A DNA stretch of 18,443 nucleotides from contig DFIB01000167.1 in the NCBI GenBank assembly GCA_002371375.1, positions 1 to 18,443 of the forward strand, read 5' to 3'. This document shows, one piece after another, positions 5,244 through 12,344 of this stretch (positions within the stretch are counted from its first letter, which is position 1; the number at the start of each line of letters is the position of its first letter). This DNA is from Mageeibacillus sp. UBA3708 (lineage in GTDB: Bacteria; Bacillota; Clostridia; Saccharofermentanales; Saccharofermentanaceae). The translations under genes and the position numbers were made by a program. The notes beneath the pieces are model-generated. The model made no database searches. It was not told the origin of the DNA and worked only from the letters and a program-made list of their open reading frames with translations.

Positions 5244-6161
5244 TTAGCTCTCCTCCTCTTTAGGAATGATGAGATTGATACATTTCTTTATGCATTCGAC
5301 GGTTACGGGCAGCTCGGGCCCCTTCTCGCCGTCGAGATCCATGACGATATCGCTGCTGCCGTCGCGGACCTCGATCCTGATATTGTCTGACTGGAAATAT
5401 AATACTTTCTTACTGTCGATATGGTCACCTATCAGAAGCTTGCCGACAAGTGGCATGATATCCATCGGTTCGATCTTCTTGACGATCAGCATGTCGAGAA
5501 GACCGTCTTCGATATCGGCAAGTGTCATAAGTTTGCGGAATCCTCCGACGCTCCTTGTATTCGAGATGAAGAACATCAAAGCGTCCACATCTGTTGTCTC
5601 ACCGTCATGAGTTATCCTCAGCGGGATTGTATTGTTCATTGCAGGCAGATCCTTGATCGCCGACAGCCAGTATGCCACGGGACCCAGTGCCGTCTTGAGG
5701 TCACTGGATACGGAATAGGCGACATCGGTCAGCATTCCCGCAGCGGCCACGTTCAGGAAGTAATCATCCCCGCATTTGCCGCAGTCAACCGTCCTGAAAA
5801 CAGGGTCCATCAGCATTCTTGCAAAGTCGGAAGGCGATTGGGGCATCCCCAAGGTGGTCGCGAAATCATTGACCGTTCCTGAGGTGTATATTGCCAGAGG
5901 TATATTGACGCCGGCGGTGCATATTCCCGACACGACCTCATTGACTGTTCCGTCGCCTCCGACGGCGATCATGTAATCATATTCTGACGGGTCGGTATCC
6001 ATGGCGAATTCCTTCGCGTCATTTTTGCCTGCTGTGTAGTATATATCGGCCCGCGTGACGGCTTTCTGTGATACAAGATAAGACAGCATGTCCTCCACAC
6101 TGATCTTCGCCGTCTCACGTCCTGAAGACGGGTTTGCTATGATCTTAAGCTTAAGTCCCAT
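5244..6161 (-). CDS. Diacylglycerol/lipid kinase, YegS/BmrU/DgkB family
   Basis: A 305-residue protein of normal length for this family. Its motifs are KIIANPSSG near the N-terminus, the ATP-binding glycine-rich signature VGGDGTVNEVV (about residues 67-77), and GTVNDFATTLGMP (95-107). The C-terminal half ends in MDLDGE, the usual position of the conserved acidic Asp-Gly-Glu motif. The family phosphorylates diacylglycerol or related lipids at the inner face of the membrane and recycles lipid released during envelope synthesis. The ATG is preceded by AAGGA at about 7 bases. It is the first gene of a two-gene unit with the foldase. A TATAAT sequence and a 16-bp palindrome lie just upstream. Confidence 0.9.
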   Translation of the reverse strand: MGLKLKIIANPSSGRETAKISVEDMLSYLVSQKAVTRADIYYTAGKNDAKEFAMDTDPSEYDYMIAVGGDGTVNEVVSGICTAGVNIPLAIYTSGTVNDFATTLGMPQSPSDFARMLMDPVFRTVDCGKCGDDYFLNVAAAGMLTDVAYSVSSDLKTALGPVAYWLSAIKDLPAMNNTIPLRITHDGETTDVDALMFFISNTRSVGGFRKLMTLADIEDGLLDMLIVKKIEPMDIMPLVGKLLIGDHIDSKKVLYFQSDNIRIEVRDGSSDIVMDLDGEKGPELPVTVECIKKCINLIIPKEEES

Positions 6162-6174
6162 ATTTTTTCCTTAT

Positions 6175-6190
6175 GTGATATTATTATCAC
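6175..6190. promoter_or_regulatory. Palindrome GTGATA-N4-TATCAC, possible operator
   Basis: GTGATA (6175-6180) and TATCAC (6185-6190) are perfect 6-bp arms around TTAT. It lies between the candidate -10 box and the start codon of the lipid kinase gene, about where its transcript should begin. This suits a repressor site or a 5' hairpin. The divergent YfhO-type gene starts 53 bases away, so one regulator could affect both. Confidence 0.4.
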
Positions 6191-6192
6191 GT

Positions 6193-6220
6193 TTGATTAT
6201 AACTTTATTTATGTTAAATT
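6193..6220 (+). promoter_or_regulatory. Candidate promoter for the YfhO-type operon
   Basis: TTGATT (6193-6198) and TAAATT (6215-6220), spaced by 16 bases, form a plausible sigma-A promoter. It overlaps the minus-strand -10 box at 6196-6201, so the two promoters would compete. Confidence 0.35.
6196..6201 (-). promoter_or_regulatory. Candidate -10 box for the lipid kinase/foldase operon
   Basis: On the minus strand the sequence is TATAAT, a perfect -10 hexamer. It would start transcription about 28 bases before the ATG. At 17 bases upstream the -35 position reads TTCGAA, a poor match, so activity may need an activator or may be low. Confidence 0.45.
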
Positions 6221-6242
6221 CGAAAGGCATTTATATTAATAT

Positions 6243-8963
6243 ATGAAAAAATCTTCGGATTCAGTTAATTTTGAGGCAAAAGATCTGAAAAAACGGCAGA
6301 ATGCCGAGAATATGCCTCATTATCTGTTGGCGTTCCTGCTGCCGATGTTTACGGTGATCACTGCTTTTGCACTCCTTCAATGCTATCCTTTCGGCAAGAG
6401 AACGATGCTTACAGTGGATCTGTATCATCAGTATGCGCCTTATCTTGTGGCCTTCAGGGATAAGATACTGTCCGGCGACAGTCTCCTCTATTCGTGGAGT
6501 GACGGACTCGGGAACGAGTATTTCGGGGCGTTTGCGAACTATACGGCAAGCCCTCTGAACATCTTCTGCATATTCTTTACGGCCAAGACTATGCCTGTAT
6601 TTATTGCGCTGATCACTGCGGTCAGGGCCGGTCTTGCTTCACTGACGATGACTCTTTTCCTCAGGGAGAATGACGGCGGCAGGATCGACAACATAACCGT
6701 TGTCTTCGCGGCATCATATGCTCTCTGCGGATGGTTCGTAACTGATTTCTGGAACATCATGTGGTGTGATGCGATGATACTTCTGCCTGTTGTCTGCCTC
6801 GGTCTGCGCCGGCTTTTCCTCAGGAACAGCTGGTGGCTGTACATGGTATCGCTCGATGTTGCCATAGCAAGCAATTATTTCTCCGGGTATTTCCTGTGCC
6901 TGTTCCTTCTGTTTTTTGCACCGATCTATTATGTTGTGCTCTTCGTTCCGACGAAGGATAAGAGTATAAAGAACAGGCTGTCATTCGGCACATTTATTAC
7001 TTCTGCGGCAAAATTCGGCACGGCCAGCGCTATAGCCGGTGCAGCCACTGCAGCAATTACCATACCGACATATATTATCCTGCAGCACTGTTCCGCTACG
7101 GGCGGCGAATTCCCTAAGGATTTCAACCTTACAGGCAACCTCTTTGACTTCCTGGGAAGGCTGATGGTTGCGGCAAGTCCTGCCATAAGGGACGGCATGG
7201 CGAATGTCCACTGCGGAATCGTGATGGTGATGCTCCTGCCGCTGTTTTTCCTGCTTCCCAAAGAGTCGGGGATCGGACTAAGACATAAGATCGGCCTTGG
7301 TGCGGCTCTCATGATCCTGTACCTTAGCTTTACCAACAGAACTCTCAATTATATCTGGCACGGCATGCATTTTCCGAATCAGATCCCTTACAGGGAATCG
7401 TTCCTCATGCCTTTCCTGCTTGTATTTATCGGATTCCTGACGATAAGGAGGCTAAGAAGCCTGCCCAAAGGATCGCTGGGACTGTCGATCGCCGGGACTT
7501 TTGTTTTCCTGGTGCTGTACGAGAAGTTCGGCGAGGGAGATGAGGGATATATCCAGATCGGCCTTACTTTCCTGTTCATTATCGTGCAGGGAGTGGTGCT
7601 TAAGACGATCGCCGACAGGAAGAGAACGGTGCTGTTCTGCGAGACACTCCTGACGGTAACGATGATAATCGAGCTGATCACCGGCAGCATCGTTTCCATA
7701 GCTCTCGTTGCAAAAAATGAGGGCTTCGTCGGCTACGATTATTACGGCAAGAATTATAAGGAGATCAAAGAGTATGTCGATTCTGTCGAAGGCACGGAGG
7801 GGCATAAGACTTTCGAAAGGAGCGAGTTGTTCCCGAACAATATCTGCAACATCCAGTCAGTCTATAACATAAAGGGAATGTCGATATTCTCTTCGACCAC
7901 CAGAGAAAGCTTTGTTAAGTATAACAGGAACTTCGGATTCCATAACAACGGAATAAACGGTTTGCGCAATGCCGGGATTACAAGGATTACGGCATCCCTG
8001 TTCGGCGTGCGTAATCTCGTGGCGATCGAGAAAAACACCAAGACCGTTCCCTCCATGTTTGACAAGGAATATGAATCGGACAATATCATGGTGTATGCCA
8101 ATCCCGATGCTCTGGCAGTAGGGTTTATGGTTGATGAGAAAGTTACGGAGTACGAGCCCGACTGGGGCGATACCAATGCTTTTAAGAAGACGAATCAGTG
8201 GCTTAACGCAATGGGCGTGGAGGGTGACCTGTATGAGCCTGTGGAGTTTACTGCAGTAAGCAGCGAGAATATGACGACTTCGCACGATACAAGTGCTCAT
8301 TTTGTGTATTCGGTACCTCAGAACGACGAGACTCACTCATTTAAAGTGAGATTTGACAAGGCCGAGCAGGATGCGGACCTCTATGTCTATGTGAACTCGG
8401 CGTGCGGCGGCACGGCTACAGTATCCAGGGAGGGAGAAGAGGACTTCTCCTTTGAGATCAGGAGTTATCAGACGATAAGCCTCGGAAGATTTGACGGCAG
8501 ACCCGTTACACTTGAGGTTAAGTATTCCGGCAAGCCCGGCAATTCTCTTAATGTGTATGGTGTTCAGCTCACAAACGAACGGTTCAGGGCGATGTATGAT
8601 ATGCTCGCGGATGAGCAGCTCGAGGTAACGGAGTATTCATCCGGTAAACTGAAAGGGACGATCGATGTCGTTAATGACGGCCTGCTGTTCATGACTGTTC
8701 CTTATTCCGAGGGATGGAGTGCCAAGGTCGACGGGGCTGATACCGAGATCACCCCTGTGGGAGACTCCTATATAGGTATCAAACTGACTGCAGGAACGCA
8801 TCAGATTGAGATATCCTATTCGCCTTCGGGATTCGGAGCGGGGATCGTCATCAGTCTTGTATCGGTATTCATAATGGCATCTGTCGTTGCCGTATCGTCA
8901 CTTATCAACAGAAGAAAGGCAAAGCCTGATGAGAATCCTGGGCAAGAAGAAGATAAATCTTGA
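6243..8963 (+). CDS. YfhO family polytopic membrane protein
   Basis: A 906-residue protein with the YfhO layout: many membrane segments over roughly residues 27-490, a long extracytoplasmic region, and a final membrane segment (about 868-892) with a basic tail. Family motifs seen are LTVDLYHQYAPYLVAFRDKI (57-76), SLLYSWSDGLGNEYFG (80-95) and, near the C-terminus, VPYSEGWSAKVDG. YfhO-type proteins are related to GT-C glycosyltransferases, and B. subtilis YfhO is linked to glycosylation of lipoteichoic acid. The Asp-Leu-Tyr-His-Gln motif in the first loop fits a GT-C active site, but the donor and acceptor are unknown here. The ATG at 6243 has only a distant AAGG (about 15 bases upstream), so initiation may be weak, or the true start may be Met24. 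The next gene starts inside its last 12 codons. Confidence 0.85.
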   Translation: MKKSSDSVNFEAKDLKKRQNAENMPHYLLAFLLPMFTVITAFALLQCYPFGKRTMLTVDLYHQYAPYLVAFRDKILSGDSLLYSWSDGLGNEYFGAFANYTASPLNIFCIFFTAKTMPVFIALITAVRAGLASLTMTLFLRENDGGRIDNITVVFAASYALCGWFVTDFWNIMWCDAMILLPVVCLGLRRLFLRNSWWLYMVSLDVAIASNYFSGYFLCLFLLFFAPIYYVVLFVPTKDKSIKNRLSFGTFITSAAKFGTASAIAGAATAAITIPTYIILQHCSATGGEFPKDFNLTGNLFDFLGRLMVAASPAIRDGMANVHCGIVMVMLLPLFFLLPKESGIGLRHKIGLGAALMILYLSFTNRTLNYIWHGMHFPNQIPYRESFLMPFLLVFIGFLTIRRLRSLPKGSLGLSIAGTFVFLVLYEKFGEGDEGYIQIGLTFLFIIVQGVVLKTIADRKRTVLFCETLLTVTMIIELITGSIVSIALVAKNEGFVGYDYYGKNYKEIKEYVDSVEGTEGHKTFERSELFPNNICNIQSVYNIKGMSIFSSTTRESFVKYNRNFGFHNNGINGLRNAGITRITASLFGVRNLVAIEKNTKTVPSMFDKEYESDNIMVYANPDALAVGFMVDEKVTEYEPDWGDTNAFKKTNQWLNAMGVEGDLYEPVEFTAVSSENMTTSHDTSAHFVYSVPQNDETHSFKVRFDKAEQDADLYVYVNSACGGTATVSREGEEDFSFEIRSYQTISLGRFDGRPVTLEVKYSGKPGNSLNVYGVQLTNERFRAMYDMLADEQLEVTEYSSGKLKGTIDVVNDGLLFMTVPYSEGWSAKVDGADTEITPVGDSYIGIKLTAGTHQIEISYSPSGFGAGIVISLVSVFIMASVVAVSSLINRRKAKPDENPGQEEDKS

Positions 8964-11220
8964 TGTAAAGGCAATTCTTGCCTTCGCTGTTCCGGTGTTT
9001 ATCATGGCACTGGCATTTCTCTTTGCCCGGACAGAACCCGGAAGCATACTGCCGGTTGAGGCCACTTTGAGGCATAACAAGACGGATGAGGATATCATAA
9101 CGACAGTAAATGACGGCATGAGAGATCATGACATCATACTTGATTCACTGAGCTCTGACAGTGCCATGCTGCGTAATAACGGGATAAAGAGGATCATTAC
9201 CGAATACTGTGACCCGTTCTTCATATTGTCGCTCGGGATGGAAGGCGAGCTGTGTCTGGTCTTTCTTTTTATTGTGTTTTTTGTAAAGTTCGGACTTGCG
9301 GGTCTTGCAATGCAGCGTCTGCTGTCATCGAGGATAGGCTTCGGAGCTTTTTTTGAAGTGCTCCTGTCTGTGCTTTATTCCCTTAGTTCCACAGCGCTCC
9401 TGTCATCTTCCTCAGTGCAGCTGATGGATCTCATGATATTGTTCCCTCTGATGCTCAAGGGATATGACGAGCTGATAATGCCCGGCGGAAAGGCCGTAAA
9501 CATCAAGACGATCACCATATGTGTGCTTGTCTTTGTATCCGGGATCCACGGAATGATCCAGGGACTGTTTGCATCGATCATATTCGCTCTGTTCATCTCG
9601 ATAACAAGATACGGAAGATTTGCCGGAGTGATGAGATCGCTGGCCAGGATCGCCATGAATAGTCTTCTGGCGATAGTTATTACGGCATTCATCAACATCC
9701 CGAGGTTTGCCTGCATAGAGTATGAGAAGTTCCCTCAGGAACTGTTCGAAGAGGGTGGAATGAATTATGCGCTTTTTGACCTGTTCTCTTCAAATGCGAG
9801 CGGCATAGCAGTCGATTCGTCAGCTTATGTTGTTCCGGCAATGTATATCGGGATCATAACGTTCATGCTCATCATGATCCTCTATCTTAACGGCAATATC
9901 CCCATAAGGATCAAGATGATCATCATGACAGTAACGGTAATGGTATATGCCACATGTGCATATGATCCGGTGGTCAAGATATTATCATTCAGCTATTTCT
10001 CAAATGCCGGATCCGTGGCAAGGCTTATATCTCTTATCGTCATATTATTTACTGCAGCGGGCATATCCGCAAGGAATCTGTCGTCTGCCGGACGCAATAC
10101 GGTATATGCATCGGCATTCATTGCAATAGCAGTCGTAGTCATATCCAACACATCCGAGAATGTGTACGGATATATGAATTATCAGCTTTTTGTAACTCCC
10201 GCGTCTGCAATAGGTGCGGCAGTATTCCTTTTGTCTTATCTGAGGGGTCATGACAGGCGGAAAATGACGGCGTTTGCCGTTTTGGCGCTGGCAGTATTGT
10301 TCCTCAACACGAGTTATTCACTCATGATGTCTGCCGTATCACCGTCTGATTATGTGATGAGCAGATATCAGGATGAGCAATCCGGAAATGAAGTGGAGTC
10401 TGATGTGTCCCTGTCGGTGCTCGAGGACAGATATGCATTTGTTGTCGTATCAGATGACGACCTTGTAAAGAGTGCTTACCCCGACCCGGCAGGAATGCTC
10501 AATGATCTGGCGGCGGGGATGATGATAGATGAGGTTTTCGCCGGGGTTGAGTATAAAGAAGTGTCAAATGAAGGGTTTACAAGGGATGAGGACGGAGTCT
10601 TTTATATAGATGCCGGGGATGTCTGCGAGCTTATCATTTCGGCTGATGCGGAGGAAAACATATATATAAGTTCCGGGATAAACGGCCCGGTTCACATCTC
10701 CGAGATGAGCTCACGGATAGACAGGTATCCCGAAAGGATGTACTATGGCGGTCCGTTCATAAGCCGTATCCCCTGCGGTCAGGGCAATGTCGAGGTCTCA
10801 TTGACAATTGATGATGAGGGGAAATACTTCGGAAAGGCAGGCGTCTATTATCTCAGGGAACGAGAGCTTGATAAGGTCATGCTCATGACCGGGGATATCG
10901 GCAACGGCAGGTTCACCTTGCAGGAAGAGAACATTCCGTATAAGGAAGGCAGCAGATCATTGATCACCGGAATGCCTTATAATGTTAATATTAAAGTGAC
11001 GGTGCAGGGCAGCGAATGTGTTACATACAATTATCAGGGCCTGCTTGCGGCTCATATCGGCAATGCCGGGACGGGTGCGGAGCTTGAGATAATTCCGGAA
11101 CTCGGCGGAATTATAACGGGCGTGATGCTGACGGTCGTAGGACTTATAATGATGGGATGCCTAATTCTGATCACGAATAAGGATATTGTCAGGAAGAACG
11201 GAGGAATAATATATGCTTAA
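8929..11220 (+). CDS. Diverged YfhO-like polytopic membrane protein
   Basis: 763 residues, overlapping the end of the upstream YfhO-type gene by 35 bp. The ATG at 8929 with AAAGG about 9 bases before it is preferred to the longer in-frame extension. The layout repeats that of its neighbour: an N-terminal membrane helix, an outside loop, a block of about ten or more membrane segments, a long outside domain and a C-terminal helix. The stretch KFGLAGLAMQRLL with LMDLMILFPLMLKGYDELI parallels TAVRAGLASLTMTLFL and MWCDAMILLPVVCLGLRRLF in the neighbour, so I read it as a relative. The DLYHQY and SWSDGLG motifs are absent, so it has probably lost or changed the catalytic site. It may be a partner subunit or act on another substrate. 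The family call is inference from layout and weak similarity. Confidence 0.6.
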   Translation: MRILGKKKINLDVKAILAFAVPVFIMALAFLFARTEPGSILPVEATLRHNKTDEDIITTVNDGMRDHDIILDSLSSDSAMLRNNGIKRIITEYCDPFFILSLGMEGELCLVFLFIVFFVKFGLAGLAMQRLLSSRIGFGAFFEVLLSVLYSLSSTALLSSSSVQLMDLMILFPLMLKGYDELIMPGGKAVNIKTITICVLVFVSGIHGMIQGLFASIIFALFISITRYGRFAGVMRSLARIAMNSLLAIVITAFINIPRFACIEYEKFPQELFEEGGMNYALFDLFSSNASGIAVDSSAYVVPAMYIGIITFMLIMILYLNGNIPIRIKMIIMTVTVMVYATCAYDPVVKILSFSYFSNAGSVARLISLIVILFTAAGISARNLSSAGRNTVYASAFIAIAVVVISNTSENVYGYMNYQLFVTPASAIGAAVFLLSYLRGHDRRKMTAFAVLALAVLFLNTSYSLMMSAVSPSDYVMSRYQDEQSGNEVESDVSLSVLEDRYAFVVVSDDDLVKSAYPDPAGMLNDLAAGMMIDEVFAGVEYKEVSNEGFTRDEDGVFYIDAGDVCELIISADAEENIYISSGINGPVHISEMSSRIDRYPERMYYGGPFISRIPCGQGNVEVSLTIDDEGKYFGKAGVYYLRERELDKVMLMTGDIGNGRFTLQEENIPYKEGSRSLITGMPYNVNIKVTVQGSECVTYNYQGLLAAHIGNAGTGAELEIIPELGGIITGVMLTVVGLIMMGCLILITNKDIVRKNGGIIYA

Positions 11221-12202
11221 TTCCCGGATCGTTGATGGAACTGAATTTGTTGTTTTCGATATGGAGTGGAATCAGCCCATTTACGGCAAGGAGTATGATA
11301 TCGATGTATCGGTTCTGACGGGCGAGATCATTGAGATCGGCGCAGTAAAATATGTTTATGAGAATGGTCTGCTGACAAAGAAGGGCGTGTTCTCACGTGA
11401 TATCAAGCCGGTCATATATAATAAGATTCATTATCACGTTAAGAAGGTCACACATAAGACCAACAGTGATCTGGCCAGAGGCGTGGGGTTCGCGAAGGCA
11501 TATGATGATTTTGTGAAGTTTATCGGCGGCGCCCAGGTGCTTGTGGGATGGGGCAGCTCTGACACTGCGATCCTCAAACAGAACCTGAAGTTCTTTGACA
11601 TGGATGATGATCTTAGAATTTTTTTCCTTGACCTTCAGCCCATTTTCTCTCTGTTCGGTGATGAGAAGGGGAAGCAGAGAAGTGTTGAATTTGCAGTGGA
11701 TTATTACGGAATTGTCAAGAACGAAGGGTTCCATTCGGCAACATCGGATGCGATTTATACCGGCGAGATCTTCGAGAAGATATTTGAACATAACAAGACG
11801 GCTCAGGTCCTGTCGGCCATATCAAGCTCTGCAATAGATCCGGATATCGTAAGTGAGTATTCGATTGTCGGGAGCCCGGCGAAAGATATCAGGACGGCAT
11901 TTGAGGGTGTTGTTCACTTCTGGAGCAAATGTCCTATCTGTGGCAAGGATCTGTCGTCCAAGATAGGCAGATTCAAGATACGCAAATCAGAATATGCGTT
12001 GCTATTCTGTACCTCTCATGGTGAGTTCTTTGCCAGGAGCAGAGCAAAAAAGAACAGGGACGGGGATTATTACGTATCTTCTGTGCTGAGGCTTGCAACC
12101 CAGAATGATTACTATCTTGTCGCATGCAAAAAGGAGGAATTTGACAAATTCGGAGTTGACGGAGCACCTAAGGTCGAGCCGGAAAAGCAGGATGAGAATT
12201 GA
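11213..12202 (+). CDS. DEDDh 3'-5' exonuclease with C-terminal Cys/His metal-site motif
   Basis: A 329-residue protein. The exonuclease domain (about residues 10-190) shows ExoI FVVFDMEWNQP (Asp16, Glu18), ExoII VGWGSSDTAILKQNL (Asp117) and ExoIII FHSATSDA (His174, Asp179), so the DEDDh catalytic set looks complete. The FDMEWNQ form resembles the ERI-1/KapD-type branch more than the DNA polymerase epsilon subunit. The C-terminal region (about 236-300) has CPICGK (Cys240, Cys243) and CTSH (Cys266, His269), a probable zinc site. The substrate, RNA or DNA, cannot be told from sequence. The start overlaps the preceding gene by 8 bases (ATGCTTAA) and has a strong GGAGGA ribosome site inside that gene, so it belongs to the YfhO-type operon. 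Confidence 0.8.
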   Translation: MLNSRIVDGTEFVVFDMEWNQPIYGKEYDIDVSVLTGEIIEIGAVKYVYENGLLTKKGVFSRDIKPVIYNKIHYHVKKVTHKTNSDLARGVGFAKAYDDFVKFIGGAQVLVGWGSSDTAILKQNLKFFDMDDDLRIFFLDLQPIFSLFGDEKGKQRSVEFAVDYYGIVKNEGFHSATSDAIYTGEIFEKIFEHNKTAQVLSAISSSAIDPDIVSEYSIVGSPAKDIRTAFEGVVHFWSKCPICGKDLSSKIGRFKIRKSEYALLFCTSHGEFFARSRAKKNRDGDYYVSSVLRLATQNDYYLVACKKEEFDKFGVDGAPKVEPEKQDEN

Positions 12203-12215
12203 TTTGTTAACAAAT
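12202..12215. promoter_or_regulatory. 14-bp palindrome after the exonuclease stop
   Basis: ATTTGTTAACAAAT is a perfect palindrome without a loop. It begins on the last base of the exonuclease stop codon, 47 bases upstream of the next gene's -35 box. It cannot form a useful RNA hairpin terminator. It could be an operator for the downstream promoter or chance in an AT-rich spacer. Confidence 0.3.
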
Positions 12216-12261
12216 TGTTCACAGTTTATGCAAAAAAAGTTAGCATTTTGGAAATCTTTTG

Positions 12262-12290
12262 TTGAAATTTGTGACGGGATGATTTAGAAT
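12262..12290 (+). promoter_or_regulatory. Sigma-A type promoter of the pilin-like gene
   Basis: TTGAAA (12262-12267) and TAGAAT (12285-12290), spaced by exactly 17 bases, each differ from consensus at one position. Transcription would start near 12297, leaving a leader of about 48 bases with GGGAAGG (12330-12336) 8 bases before the ATG. This is the best-looking promoter in the window. Confidence 0.75.
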
Positions 12291-12344
12291 ACAGTCAATA
12301 AATATAAAAACGCAAACTATACATACGAAGGGAAGGTACTTCAT

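Noticed and set aside
5016..5390. Plus-strand open frames opposite the foldase and lipid kinase genes
   Set aside because: They lie antisense to confident coding regions and lack ribosome sites and family motifs.
8887..8928. Longer N-terminus for the second YfhO-like protein
   Set aside because: The extension reads into the upstream gene, starts at a non-ATG codon without ribosome site and adds polar residues; the ATG at 8929 has AAAGG at proper distance.
12202..12215. Terminator after the exonuclease gene
   Set aside because: The palindrome has no loop and no GC-rich stem, so it cannot form an RNA terminator hairpin.
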